55,991 nucleotides of DNA from assembly GCA_018715645.1 (NCBI GenBank), contig DVLE01000060.1:1-55991 (forward strand). Direction: 5' to 3'. This DNA comes from Candidatus Merdisoma merdipullorum. GTDB lineage: Bacteria > Bacillota > Clostridia > Lachnospirales > Lachnospiraceae. A program made the position numbers and the translations under genes. The notes beneath the pieces are model-generated. The model was given only the letters and a program-made list of their open reading frames with translations. It was not told the origin of the DNA and did no database searches. Positions 24,654 through 35,771 of the stretch are shown here, one piece after another (position 1 is the stretch's first letter; each line of letters opens with the position of its first letter).

Positions 24654-24949
24654 ATCTTGATAAAAGGCTTTATTCGTCTTGGCACAGTTATCAACATTTA
24701 TATGTGGACAGGATGTTGATCCTGTGGGGAAAACGAAAGGGCTGATTTGGGCATGTGTATAACCTAAGGATTTTTCTTAAGGTTATCCTTCCGTTTTTCA
24801 CATAGTTATCCTTTGAAAAGATCCTGCAATTATCAGGGCTTGGACCGGTTTTCAACATATTCACAGCCCCTACTACGAATACGACGGATTATATTATTTA
24901 TATATACATCTGCCCACTGGCACGGCAGAGGAAAGGAGTTATTCACATT
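24654..24949. other. oriC right part between dnaA and dnaN
   Basis: The 296 bases contain scattered DnaA-like boxes: TTATCAACA at 24688-24696, TGTGGACAG at 24703-24711, TGTGGGGAA at 24724-24732 and TGTGTATAA at 24754-24762, plus TTATCC sites near 24783 and 24805. The right end (about 24885-24905) is an AT-rich run, GGATTATATTATTTATATAT, suited to be the unwinding element. With the cluster left of dnaA this makes a two-part origin. Confidence 0.75.
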
Positions 24950-26062
24950 ATGAAGTTTATCTGTAAAAAATCAGATTTATTAAAAGGTGTCAATATCGTT
25001 CAGAAGGCTGTCCCTTCCAAAACAACTATGTCTATTCTGGAATGCATTCTCATCGACGCTTCTGCCGGACAGATTAAAATGACAGCGAACGATATGGAGC
25101 TTGGCATTGAAACCATCATTGAAGGCGATATTCAGGAGAAGGGAATTATTGCCATCGACGCTAAGATTTTTTCTGAGATTGTGAGAAAGCTTCCCGATAA
25201 CGATGTAGTGATTGAGACAGATAGCGGGTATCAGATGAAAATCACCTGTGAAAAAGCGAAATTTACTATTGCAGGAAAATCAGGAGAAGATTTCTCCTAT
25301 CTTCCCTATATAGAAAAATCGGAGCCTGTGGTTGTGTCTCAGTTTAGTTTAAGAGAGATCATAAAGCAGACCATCTTTTCTATTTCTGACAACGAAAATA
25401 ATAAAATGATGACAGGAGAGCTTTTTGAGATTGATGGAAATCGCCTGAAAGTTGTGTCTCTTGATGGACACAGAGTTTCCATTCGCAATCTTGAACTGAA
25501 GGAGGAGTATCAGCCAAGAAAAGTCATCGTTCCAGGTAAGACGCTTATGGAAGTAAGCAAGATTCTTTCCGGAGAGATGGATTCTCTTGTAAACCTGTTC
25601 TTTACAAAAAATCATATTGTATTTGAATTTGATGAGACGACTGTGGTATCACGTTTGATTGAAGGAGAATATTTCCGGATTGAACAGATGCTTTCCGCAG
25701 ATTATGAGACAAAGGTAAAGATTAACAAGAAAGAGCTTTTAAACTGTATTGATCGCGCCACCCTTCTGATACGCGAGAATGATAAAAAACCGATCATCAT
25801 CCAGATCGAAGATGGAGAGATGCGTCTGAAGCTTACTTCCAGCTTTGGCTCGATGAATGAGGAGATCGTCATCGAAAAGGAAGGAAAGAATATTCTGATT
25901 GGTTTCAATCCTAAGTTTTTGATCGACGCGCTCCGTGTGATTGATGATGAGATGGTGACGCTGTACCTTGTAAATCCGAAGGCGCCCTGCTTTATCCGGG
26001 ATGAAAATCAGTCTTATATCTACCTGATTCTTCCTGTGAACTTTAACAGCGCCGCTGTCTGA
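24950..26062 (+). CDS. dnaN: DNA polymerase III beta subunit (sliding clamp)
   Basis: Predicted 370 residues, the usual length, built from three repeated clamp domains. It forms the ring that tethers the polymerase and recruits partner proteins. Recognisable spots are MKFICKKSDLLKGVNIVQKA at the start, GEDFSYLP in the first linker region, SLDGHRVSIR in the middle, and YLILPVNFNS near the end, corresponding to the C-terminal part of the partner-binding cleft. AAAGGAG precedes the start. The S4 gene follows after 13 bases. Confidence 0.97.
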   Translation: MKFICKKSDLLKGVNIVQKAVPSKTTMSILECILIDASAGQIKMTANDMELGIETIIEGDIQEKGIIAIDAKIFSEIVRKLPDNDVVIETDSGYQMKITCEKAKFTIAGKSGEDFSYLPYIEKSEPVVVSQFSLREIIKQTIFSISDNENNKMMTGELFEIDGNRLKVVSLDGHRVSIRNLELKEEYQPRKVIVPGKTLMEVSKILSGEMDSLVNLFFTKNHIVFEFDETTVVSRLIEGEYFRIEQMLSADYETKVKINKKELLNCIDRATLLIRENDKKPIIIQIEDGEMRLKLTSSFGSMNEEIVIEKEGKNILIGFNPKFLIDALRVIDDEMVTLYLVNPKAPCFIRDENQSYIYLILPVNFNSAAV

Positions 26063-26075
26063 AGGAGCAGATGAT

Positions 26076-26288
26076 ATGGAATATATCGAAGTGTCTATCC
26101 GGGACGAATACATCAGGCTTGGTCAGGCTATGAAGCTGGCTGGGCTTTTGTCCATGGGTTCGGATATTAAATACGAGATCATGGACGGAAATGTAAAGGT
26201 AAATGGAGAGGTAGAGGAACGCAGAGGCAGAAAGCTTCACAAGGGAGATGTCTTTTCCTATGCCGGACAGGAATACAAGATTGTATGA
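26076..26288 (+). CDS. yaaA: S4-domain RNA-binding protein (YaaA type)
   Basis: Predicted 70 residues, almost entirely an S4-like domain: IRLGQAMKLAGLLSMGSDIK, then GNVKVNGEVEERRGRKLHKG. Such proteins sit between dnaN and recF in most Firmicutes. In B. subtilis the homologue has been linked to ribosome assembly, but the function is not settled. The stop overlaps the recF start by four bases. Confidence 0.93.
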   Translation: MEYIEVSIRDEYIRLGQAMKLAGLLSMGSDIKYEIMDGNVKVNGEVEERRGRKLHKGDVFSYAGQEYKIV

Positions 26289-27370
26289 TTGTAGAATCCA
26301 TTGAGCTGAAAAATTTCCGCAACTACAGGGAATTAAAGCTCTTATTTGACGAGAGAACCAATATTTTTTATGGCGACAACGCGCAGGGGAAGACGAATAT
26401 CCTTGAGGCGGTGTACTTAAGCGGCACGACAAAGTCTCACAAGGGAAGCCGTGACCGTGATATGATTTTTTTCGGGGAGGAGGAGGCCCATCTAAGGACC
26501 TTTATCCGCAAGCGGGAACTGGAATATCAGATAGATATTCATCTCAAAAAAAATAAGGCAAAAGGAATCGCGATCAACGGGGTTCCGATTCGGAAAGCCA
26601 GCGAGCTTTTCGGCATTGCCAATTTTGTATTTTTTTCGCCGGAAGACCTAAGCATTATCAAGCAGGGACCGGCAGAACGCCGGAGATTTCTGGATATGGA
26701 GCTTTGTCAGCTTGACAGGGTATATCTTCATGAACTGTCGGGTTACAATCGTGTCCTTACCCAGAGAAACAGGCTTCTAAAAGATCTTTCTTTCCGTCCG
26801 GAGCTTATAGATACCCTGGATGTATGGGATCTGCAGCTTTCGGAATATGGGAAAAAAGTAATAGAAGGACGGGAGCGTTTTATCTGTGCTCTCGGAGAGA
26901 TTGTTCATAAAATTCACGGAAATCTGTCGGGTGGGAGAGAAAATCTCCTGGTTTCCTATGAAAAAAATGTTTCCAAAGAAGATCTTTATGAAAGAATCCG
27001 GCAGAACAGGGAGCGGGATATAAGGCTTAAGACTACGTCGGCGGGACCGCACAGGGATGATCTGATCTTTGAAGCGGATGGCGTGGATATTCGGAAGTTT
27101 GGTTCCCAGGGACAGCAGCGCACGGCTGCTCTTTCCCTGAAACTGTCAGAGATTGAGCTGGTGAAGCAGGTCATTCAGGATACCCCTGTGCTGCTTCTTG
27201 ACGATGTATTGTCTGAACTTGATCAGAACAGGCAAAACTATTTATTAAACAGTATTCATGATATTCAGACGCTGATTACTTGTACAGGTCTGGATGAGTT
27301 TGTAGGTCACAGGTTTTCGATCAATAAGGTATTTAAGGTGGTTGAAGGCTCTGTAAGCGGTGAAAATTAA
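26285..27370 (+). CDS. recF: DNA replication and repair protein RecF
   Basis: Predicted 361 residues, an SMC-like ATPase that helps load RecA at gaps. Walker A GDNAQGKTN is at 30-38, the signature region is FGSQGQQRTAALSLKL near 275-290, and Walker B is PVLLLDDVLSELD near 305-318. The start begins MIVESIELKNFRNY, standard for RecF. It overlaps the S4 gene by four bases. gyrB follows 61 bases later. Confidence 0.96.
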   Translation: MIVESIELKNFRNYRELKLLFDERTNIFYGDNAQGKTNILEAVYLSGTTKSHKGSRDRDMIFFGEEEAHLRTFIRKRELEYQIDIHLKKNKAKGIAINGVPIRKASELFGIANFVFFSPEDLSIIKQGPAERRRFLDMELCQLDRVYLHELSGYNRVLTQRNRLLKDLSFRPELIDTLDVWDLQLSEYGKKVIEGRERFICALGEIVHKIHGNLSGGRENLLVSYEKNVSKEDLYERIRQNRERDIRLKTTSAGPHRDDLIFEADGVDIRKFGSQGQQRTAALSLKLSEIELVKQVIQDTPVLLLDDVLSELDQNRQNYLLNSIHDIQTLITCTGLDEFVGHRFSINKVFKVVEGSVSGEN

Positions 27371-27413
27371 CGGCCATTTGGAGAGAGCCGTGGCGATCTC
27401 TGAAGGAAAATGA

Positions 27414-29348
<1,935 letters not shown>

Positions 29349-29378
29349 ACAAAAGAGCGGAATGGGAGACGAAAACGA

Positions 29379-31880
29379 ATGGAAGACAATATCTTTGACA
29401 AAGTCCATGACGTGGATTTGAAAAAGACCATGGAGGATTCTTATATCGATTATGCGATGAGCGTCATTGCGGCCCGCGCCCTTCCGGATGTCCGGGATGG
29501 TCTGAAGCCGGTGCAGAGGAGAGTTCTCTATTCCATGATTGAGCTGAACAACGGTCCGGATAAGCCGCATAGAAAATGCGCCCGTATCGTCGGCGATACC
29601 ATGGGTAAATATCATCCCCATGGAGACAGCTCCATCTATGGAGCGCTGGTAAATATGGCCCAGGAATGGTCCACCCGCTATCCTCTGGTGGATGGCCACG
29701 GAAACTTCGGATCTGAGGACGGAGATGGAGCTGCGGCCATGCGTTATACAGAGGCCCGTCTGAGCAAAATCTCCATGGAGATGCTTGCGGACATCAATAA
29801 AAATACCGTAGACTTTGTACCAAACTTTGACGAGACAGAGAAGGAGCCGTCGGTGCTTCCTTCCCGTTACCCGAATCTTCTCGTAAACGGTACGACAGGA
29901 ATCGCCGTGGGAATGGCGACAAATATTCCGCCGCACAATCTCCGCGAGGTGATTAAGGCGGTAGTGAAGCTGATTGATAACCGGATCGAGGAAGATCGCG
30001 ATACGACCATTGAGGAGATTCTCAAGATCGTAAAAGGACCGGACTTCCCTACGGGAGCAGAGATTCTGGGAACAAGAGGCATCGAAGAAGCTTACCGCAC
30101 GGGACGCGGCAAGATCCGCGTGCGCGCTGTGACGAATATCGAGACCATGAGCAATGGAAAGACACGTATTATCGTTACAGAGCTTCCCTACATGGTCAAT
30201 AAGGCCAGATTGATCGAAAAGATCGCGGATCTGGTCAAGGAAAAGAGAATCGACGGCATTACCTATATCGGAGATGAATCGAGCCGTGAGGGTATGCGTA
30301 TCAATATTGAGCTTCGTAAGGATGTGAACGCGAACGTAATTCTGAATCAGCTTTATAAGCATACGCAGCTTCAGGATACCTACGGTGTGATTATGCTGGC
30401 TCTTGTAAACAATGAGCCAAAGATTCTGAATCTTCTGGATATGCTGAAGTACTATCTTCTGCATCAGGAGGACGTAGTCACCCGCCGGACAAAATATGAG
30501 CTGAATAAGGCGGAAGAACGGGCGCATATCTTAAAAGGACTGCTGATTGCCCTCGACAATATTGACGAAGTCATTCAGATTATCCGAAGCTCCCGCTCCA
30601 CCCAGGAAGCGAAGCAGCGTTTGATGGAGCGATTTGCTCTGGACGACGTACAGGCACAGGCCATCGTAGACATGCGTCTGCGTACGCTGACAGGTCTGGA
30701 AAGAGAAAAGCTTGAGGCTGAATATAAGGATCTTATGGAGCAGATTGCTTACTTAAAGGGAATCCTTGCGGACGAGAAGAAGCTGCTTGGCGTAATCCGG
30801 GACGAGATTCAGGTTATCTCTGACAAGTATGGGGATGAGAGACGGACCCGTATCGGCTATGATGAGTTCGACATCTCTATGGAGGATTTGATTCCTGAGG
30901 AAGACGTCGTCATCACGATGACGAATCTTGGTTATATCAAGCGGATGACCATGGATAATTTCCGCAGTCAGAACCGGGGCGGCAAGGGCGTCAAAGGAAT
31001 GCAGACAATCAGTGAGGATTACATTGAAGATTTGATGATGACCTCTACGCATCATTATCTGATGTTCTTTACGAATACCGGAAAGGTATACCGGCTGAAG
31101 GCTTATGAGATCCCGGAGGCGGGAAGAACTTCAAGGGGAACCGCGATCATCAATCTTCTCTCCCTGCAGCCGGGGGAAAAGATTACGGCTGTGATTCCGA
31201 TCCGGGATTACAGTGAAGGCAAATATCTCTTTATGGCTACCCGGAACGGACTCGTAAAGAAGACTTCGATTCAGGAATATGCCAATGTAAAGAAGACAGG
31301 GCTTCTGGCCATCAATCTGCGGGAGAATGACGAGCTGATCGAGGTAAAATATACGGATAACGATCAGGATGTATTCCTGATTACAAAGTATGGTATGTGC
31401 ATCCGTTTCCATGAGACAGACGTAAGACCTACAGGCCGTGTATCCATGGGCGTGATCGGAATGAATCTGACCGATCAGGATGAGGTTGTGGCCATGCAGG
31501 TTCATACTCAGGGAGAATATCTTCTTGTAGTCTCCGAAAAGGGACTTGGAAAACGCACAAAGATGGATGAGTTTACTGCTCAGAACCGGGGCGGTAAGGG
31601 TGTGAAATGTTACAAGATTACCGAGAAGACCGGGAATGTAGTGGGAGCCAAAGCCGTCAATGAGGAAAATGAAGTCATGCTCATCACTACCGAAGGCATT
31701 ATCATCCGTATTCCCTGCAGCGGAATCTCCGTGGTAGGACGTATCGCTTCCGGCGTAAAACTGATGAATGTAGATTCCGAGAATGTCAGCGTGGCCGGAA
31801 TCGCAAAGGTCCGGGAACAGGCAAATAAAGAAGATTCTGAAGATGAAGCAGAAGCGGAAGAAACAGAATCAGAAAAATAA
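29379..31880 (+). CDS. gyrA: DNA gyrase subunit A
   Basis: Predicted 833 residues. The active-site tyrosine is Tyr123 in [10 protein letters not shown]. The quinolone-determining region reads [12 protein letters not shown], with Ser84 in place of E. coli Ser83 and Gly88 where E. coli has Asp87. The C-terminal beta-pinwheel contains two clear GyrA-box relatives, [10 protein letters not shown] and [10 protein letters not shown], which wrap DNA and distinguish it from ParC. The acidic tail ([16 protein letters not shown]) is unusually rich in Glu. The stop is followed by an inverted repeat and a promoter for the next genes. Confidence 0.97.
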   Translation: MEDNIFDKVHDVDLKKTMEDSYIDYAMSVIAARALPDVRDGLKPVQRRVLYSMIELNNGPDKPHRKCARIVGDTMGKYHPHGDSSIYGALVNMAQEWSTRYPLVDGHGNFGSEDGDGAAAMRYTEARLSKISMEMLADINKNTVDFVPNFDETEKEPSVLPSRYPNLLVNGTTGIAVGMATNIPPHNLREVIKAVVKLIDNRIEEDRDTTIEEILKIVKGPDFPTGAEILGTRGIEEAYRTGRGKIRVRAVTNIETMSNGKTRIIVTELPYMVNKARLIEKIADLVKEKRIDGITYIGDESSREGMRINIELRKDVNANVILNQLYKHTQLQDTYGVIMLALVNNEPKILNLLDMLKYYLLHQEDVVTRRTKYELNKAEERAHILKGLLIALDNIDEVIQIIRSSRSTQEAKQRLMERFALDDVQAQAIVDMRLRTLTGLEREKLEAEYKDLMEQIAYLKGILADEKKLLGVIRDEIQVISDKYGDERRTRIGYDEFDISMEDLIPEEDVVITMTNLGYIKRMTMDNFRSQNRGGKGVKGMQTISEDYIEDLMMTSTHHYLMFFTNTGKVYRLKAYEIPEAGRTSRGTAIINLLSLQPGEKITAVIPIRDYSEGKYLFMATRNGLVKKTSIQEYANVKKTGLLAINLRENDELIEVKYTDNDQDVFLITKYGMCIRFHETDVRPTGRVSMGVIGMNLTDQDEVVAMQVHTQGEYLLVVSEKGLGKRTKMDEFTAQNRGGKGVKCYKITEKTGNVVGAKAVNEENEVMLITTEGIIIRIPCSGISVVGRIASGVKLMNVDSENVSVAGIAKVREQANKEDSEDEAEAEETESEK

Positions 31881-31916
31881 TATCGAAAAACAATAAAAAT
31901 ATATTGATTTTCGATA
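31881..31916. repeat. Inverted repeat overlapping a -35 box (possible operator)
   Basis: TATCGAAAA at 31881-31889 mirrors TTTTCGATA at 31908-31916, and inside it CAAT mirrors ATTG. The right arm overlaps the -35 box at 31904-31909. It could be an operator for the XRE-type regulator encoded downstream. Confidence 0.5.
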
Positions 31917-31932
31917 AATATGGTATTATAAT
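31904..31932 (+). promoter_or_regulatory. Promoter of DUF2975-XRE-DUF4173 unit
   Basis: TTGATT and TATAAT are separated by exactly 17 bases. The -10 box overlaps the left arm of the terminator hairpin that follows. Confidence 0.75.
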
Positions 31933-31970
31933 GCAGTTATCACCTGAAGATCAGGCGGTAACTGCATTTT
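31931..31970 (+). terminator. Terminator hairpin overlapping the promoter
   Basis: ATGCAGTTA at 31931-31939 pairs with TAACTGCAT at 31959-31967, with an inner CCTG/CAGG stem, followed by TTTTT. Transcripts coming from gyrA contain both arms. Those starting at the local promoter (near 31939) lack most of the left arm. Confidence 0.75.
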
Positions 31971-31988
31971 TGTATGGAGGAAAATGTT

Positions 31989-32438
31989 ATGAAACAGATG
32001 AAGCTTGCAAAGCTGACAAAAGGGATTCTTGACTTTATGTTTTATTCGGGGATTGTCGTCTGCCTGACGCTTCCGCTTTCTCTTAAATTTGTGGGAAACT
32101 ACTATAAGCTGTTTCAGGAATATTATTATGAACTTCTGGTTCTGTTCTTCGTGTCAGGAGCATTTGCGGTTCTGATTATTTTGGAGCTGCGCCGTATGTT
32201 TTCCACGGTTCTCAAAGAGGACTGTTTTGTGGAGGACAATGTGCGAGCTTTAAGAAGAATGGGAAATTACAGTTTCTGCATTACTTTTATCAGCCTGCTT
32301 CGCCTGTTTGTCGCCGTGACTCCGGCTACTCTGGTCATCATTCTTGTTTTTGTGATTGCAGGGCTTTTCAGCAAGGTGCTTGCAAATGTATTTGATCAGG
32401 CCATTACCTACAAGCTGGAAAATGATCTGACCATATAG
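31989..32438 (+). CDS. DUF2975 family membrane protein
   Basis: Predicted 149 residues with about four hydrophobic segments (for example GIVVCLTLPLSL, LLVLFFVSGAFAVLIIL and TPATLVIILVFVIAGLF), matching DUF2975, a family usually encoded just before a small XRE regulator as here. Function unknown. The start at 31989 is chosen because GGAGGAAAATGTT lies upstream; an ATG at 31974 overlaps that ribosome site. It ends 12 bases before the regulator. Confidence 0.8.
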   Translation: MKQMKLAKLTKGILDFMFYSGIVVCLTLPLSLKFVGNYYKLFQEYYYELLVLFFVSGAFAVLIILELRRMFSTVLKEDCFVEDNVRALRRMGNYSFCITFISLLRLFVAVTPATLVIILVFVIAGLFSKVLANVFDQAITYKLENDLTI

Positions 32439-32450
32439 GAGGAACAGAAA

Positions 32451-32672
32451 ATGGCAATCGTAATTAATCTGGATGTCATGATGGCAAAGAGAAAGATGGG
32501 TCTGACTGAGCTTTCCAAAGAGGTGGATATTACCATGGCAAATCTTTCGATACTGAAAAATAATAAGGCAAAGGCGATTCGCTTTTCCACGCTGGATGCG
32601 ATCTGCAAGGCTTTGGATTGTCAGCCCGGAGATATTCTGGAATATGTTGAGGATGTTGAGGAGGAATCATAA
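32451..32672 (+). CDS. XRE/Cro-type transcriptional regulator (YozG-like)
   Basis: Predicted 73 residues, essentially one helix-turn-helix domain: VMMAKRKMGLTELSKEVDIT, MANLSILKNNKAKAIRFST, LDAICKALDCQPGDILEYV. This is the YozG-like group often paired with DUF2975 genes. It probably represses its own operon; the inverted repeat at 31881-31916 is a candidate site. AGGAGG precedes it. The DUF4173 gene starts two bases after its stop. Confidence 0.85.
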   Translation: MAIVINLDVMMAKRKMGLTELSKEVDITMANLSILKNNKAKAIRFSTLDAICKALDCQPGDILEYVEDVEEES

Positions 32673-32674
32673 AA

Positions 32675-34117
32675 ATGGAAGAAAGAGCGCCCCTTTTTTT
32701 GAAGATTAGTGTTTTGTTTGCAGCCTTTTATGTATTCTGTCTCTATGACAACCCAATGGGAATTACGTATCCGCTTTTTACAGCGGGACTGTTGGGAGTC
32801 TATCTGTATTTTTTAAAAAAAGAAGGACAAAGTCTCAAAAAAGATTCTGTTTTCTATATGGCGGCTATCCTTCTTTTGGGCATTTCCAATTTTCTGACGG
32901 ATAATCTTATGATTGTCTGGTTTAACAAAATGGGAAGTTTTCTGCTGTACGCCGTCCTCTTTGTACACAATTCCTGTGAAGACGGCAAGTGGAGCTTCCT
33001 GAAATATGCCGGAAGCTTGCTGGAGTTTGGCTTTCATATTGTGGAAAATCTGCCTGCAGTCTTTCGCGCCATCGGTCAGTGCAAAAGAACAAATAGCAAA
33101 GAGAAAAAGTCAAAGACAGCTTTTGTATTGCTTGGAGTTTTGATTGGCCTGTTTTTACTGTGCTTCATCCTTCCGCTTTTGGCTTCCGCCGATCCGGTTT
33201 TTGAACATCTCCTGAATCAGATATTTGACAGAATTTTTCTGGGGATTACTTTGCCGGATCAGATCATCCTTGTGATACTGATGTTTTGCTGGGGACTTCT
33301 CTTTTTTTCCGCGCTTTTTTCCGCCGTCCGGAAAAAAGAAATCAAAGAGGAACAAAAGGATCTGCGGAGTCTGGAACCTGTGGTGGCCATCACCGCGCTT
33401 TCCGTGATAGGGGTTGTTTACCTAATCTTTTGTGTGATTCAGATTTCCTATCTCTTTGCCGGAGGAATGACTCTGCCCGACGACTATACCTACAGCGGTT
33501 TTGCAAGGGAAGGATTTTTCCAGCTTCTGTTTGTCAGCGCGCTGAACCTCGTTCTCGTACTGTTCTGTCTGGAACTTTTCCGAAACCACAAGATCTTAAA
33601 ATGTCTGCTGACGTTTATTTCCGGCTGTACTTATATCATGATCATCTCCTCTGCATGCAGAATGTATCTGTATATAGAGGCTTATGGACTCACGAGATTG
33701 AGAGTTCTGGTGCTTGCGGCCCTTCTGGTGATCGCTCTCATTCTTGGAGGAATGATCCGAAATATCTACAGAGAAGGATTTCCTCTGTTCCGGTTCAGTG
33801 TGGCGGTGATCACGGTCGTATACGTGATTTTGTCCTTAAGCCGCATGGACGCCTGGATTGCAGAGTATAATATTTCACGAAAAGGCTTTGACATTACGCC
33901 GGAAAACACGTACCTGCTCTCTCTTTCCGCCGATGCCGCGGACGTCTATCTGGATGCGCTTGAAAAAGACATGGTACGGACGGAACTGGCGGATGAGATG
34001 CTGTCCTACTATTTTGAAGATCTGGAAAGGTATGAGGATTTGGGAATCCGCAAATTTAACCTGTCCCGTTATCTGGGAGCTCAGGCGGCCAGAGAATATG
34101 GAGAGCGTACATTCTGA
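32675..34117 (+). CDS. DUF4173 family polytopic membrane protein
   Basis: Predicted 480 residues with roughly ten membrane segments. Typical spots are NPMGITYPLFTAGLLGVYLY, FLLCFILPLLASADPVFEHL, and RLRVLVLAALLVIALILGGM, matching the DUF4153/DUF4173 pattern. The soluble C-terminal part contains KGFDITPENTYLLSLSADAA. Function unknown; relatives lie beside small regulators in many Firmicutes. It is probably co-transcribed with DUF2975 and the XRE gene. Transcription ends at the hairpin beginning at 34161. Confidence 0.75.
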   Translation: MEERAPLFLKISVLFAAFYVFCLYDNPMGITYPLFTAGLLGVYLYFLKKEGQSLKKDSVFYMAAILLLGISNFLTDNLMIVWFNKMGSFLLYAVLFVHNSCEDGKWSFLKYAGSLLEFGFHIVENLPAVFRAIGQCKRTNSKEKKSKTAFVLLGVLIGLFLLCFILPLLASADPVFEHLLNQIFDRIFLGITLPDQIILVILMFCWGLLFFSALFSAVRKKEIKEEQKDLRSLEPVVAITALSVIGVVYLIFCVIQISYLFAGGMTLPDDYTYSGFAREGFFQLLFVSALNLVLVLFCLELFRNHKILKCLLTFISGCTYIMIISSACRMYLYIEAYGLTRLRVLVLAALLVIALILGGMIRNIYREGFPLFRFSVAVITVVYVILSLSRMDAWIAEYNISRKGFDITPENTYLLSLSADAADVYLDALEKDMVRTELADEMLSYYFEDLERYEDLGIRKFNLSRYLGAQAAREYGERTF

Positions 34118-34134
34118 GGATAAAAAAAGTACAG

Positions 34135-34163
34135 GTGACAAACAGCCGAGTTTATACTATAAT
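34135..34163 (+). promoter_or_regulatory. Promoter of the envelope-glycan operon
   Basis: GTGACA and TATAAT are separated by 17 bases. As at 31904-31932, the -10 box overlaps the left arm of a terminator hairpin. Confidence 0.65.
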
Positions 34164-34217
34164 TACTTTGAATCTTTATGCCTTTAATTAAAAGAAGGAT
34201 TCAAAGTAATTTTTTAT
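34161..34217 (+). terminator. Terminator hairpin overlapping the glycan-operon promoter
   Basis: AATTACTTTGAATC at 34161-34174 pairs perfectly with GATTCAAAGTAATT at 34198-34211, followed by TTTT. Its left arm covers the -10 box and expected start point, so only readthrough from upstream should form the whole stem. Confidence 0.8.
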
Positions 34218-34229
34218 GCGGAGGTTTTC

Positions 34230-35768
34230 ATGAAAAATTTTATTTTAAAGGCAGCAAAAGGTACGGTATTCTGGCTCTCGGCAGTTTTTTTCCTGTTCCT
34301 GACCGTTGTGAGCCTGATTGCTACCACATATTTTAATAGACATGAATTTTACAGGGAGCTTCCTCTGTTTCGCTCTGATAATATTTTGATTCATTTGATT
34401 TTTCTTATTTTGATTCTGTCTGCATTGTGTTTTCTAAACGCAAAGGGGATTCTGGAGAGAATTCCGCTTAAAATACTGGCCGCTGCCGCCGCCATCTTTG
34501 TGACGGCTCTGAGTATTCTGTGGGTAAACGTAAGCTTTACCTATCCGGATGCTGATCAGCAGTCGGTTTCGCTTATCGCGACTCAGCTGACACAGGGAGA
34601 TTTCAGACATTTTGAACCGGAAAAGTATATGCAGGTCTATCCGAATCAGCTTGGAATTGTAGCGATTTTGGAGGCTCTTTACCATATCACAGGGGGAGAA
34701 AACCAGGATGCATTTCGTTATCTGACGGCAGTAGCCAATGGAGCGGTGGTCTATCTTTTGTATAAGGTTACGGACAAGCTGTTTCACAGTAAAAAGGCGG
34801 ACGTCCTGGTTCTGATAGGAGCGGCAGGCTGCGTTCAGATGGTTTTTTATACCACATTTTTGTATGGTATTATGCTGGGCCTTGCCTTTGCGCTTGGCGC
34901 GTTCTATTTTCTGCTTGTTTATCTGGAAAAAAACAGGCTTGGCTATGCGGTTTTATCCGGGATTTTGATTGGAATTTCTATTCTGGTAAAAAATAATTAC
35001 AGCATCTTTCTTGTGGCGATGATTATCGTTCTTCTTTATAAGGCGCTTGAAAAGAAGAATCTGAAGGCAGTTCTGGCGGCTTTGATTCTGATCGCCGCGA
35101 CTTCCATCTTGAGCCAGGCGCTTACTGCGTTTTATGAACACCGCTCAGGCGTCCCGCTTGGAAGCGGAATGCCGAAAACTCTGTGGGTGGCTATGGGCAT
35201 GCAGGAAGGAGAGAGGGAGGCAGGCTGGTATAATGAATTTAATTTTAATACCTTTCTGGAAACGGGCTGCGACATAGAAGAAAGCAACGAGATAGCGATG
35301 GAATCTATCAGACAGTCGCTTCAGACATTTCTTGAAGATCCCGCCTATGCTCTTGATTTTTATTACAGAAAGACAGTTTCCCAGTGGAACGATCCGACTT
35401 ATGCAGCTTTCTGGGTAAATAAAGGACATATAGGAGATTACAGTCAGATAGTAGAGAGTATCTACGATGGAAAGCTTTATGTGATTCTTGAAGAATATAT
35501 GAATCTTTTCCAGACGCTTGTCTTCGTATCCTTTTTGTTCTGCCTGATAAGCCGCAGAAAAAAATGGACCATGGAGCAGCTTTTTATTCCGCTTGTACTC
35601 CTGGGAGGGTTCTTTTTCCATATCATATGGGAGGCAAAGTCCCAGTATATCTTCCCATATTTTGTGAGTATGCTTCCTATTGCCGCTATGGGACTTGCAG
35701 AGGCGGTGGAAACGCTGGAAAGAATCAGACAGAGAAGAAGCTTAAAGAAAAATGCGGAGGAACAGTAG
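34230..35768 (+). CDS. Polytopic GT-C type (GT39-like) glycosyltransferase
   Basis: Predicted 512 residues with about eleven membrane segments and two outside loops. The first outside loop has SFTYPDADQQSVSLIATQLT and the segment MQVYPNQLGIVAILEALYHI, a pattern shared with GT39/PMT-like enzymes that use lipid-linked sugars. The acidic pair in YPDADQ is a plausible catalytic site. It would transfer a sugar from a polyprenyl-phosphate donor at the outer face of the membrane; the acceptor is unknown. It is the first gene of an operon that runs to 45309, starts with its own promoter and ends three bases before the next gene. Confidence 0.7.
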   Translation: MKNFILKAAKGTVFWLSAVFFLFLTVVSLIATTYFNRHEFYRELPLFRSDNILIHLIFLILILSALCFLNAKGILERIPLKILAAAAAIFVTALSILWVNVSFTYPDADQQSVSLIATQLTQGDFRHFEPEKYMQVYPNQLGIVAILEALYHITGGENQDAFRYLTAVANGAVVYLLYKVTDKLFHSKKADVLVLIGAAGCVQMVFYTTFLYGIMLGLAFALGAFYFLLVYLEKNRLGYAVLSGILIGISILVKNNYSIFLVAMIIVLLYKALEKKNLKAVLAALILIAATSILSQALTAFYEHRSGVPLGSGMPKTLWVAMGMQEGEREAGWYNEFNFNTFLETGCDIEESNEIAMESIRQSLQTFLEDPAYALDFYYRKTVSQWNDPTYAAFWVNKGHIGDYSQIVESIYDGKLYVILEEYMNLFQTLVFVSFLFCLISRRKKWTMEQLFIPLVLLGGFFFHIIWEAKSQYIFPYFVSMLPIAAMGLAEAVETLERIRQRRSLKKNAEEQ

Positions 35769-35771
35769 GCG

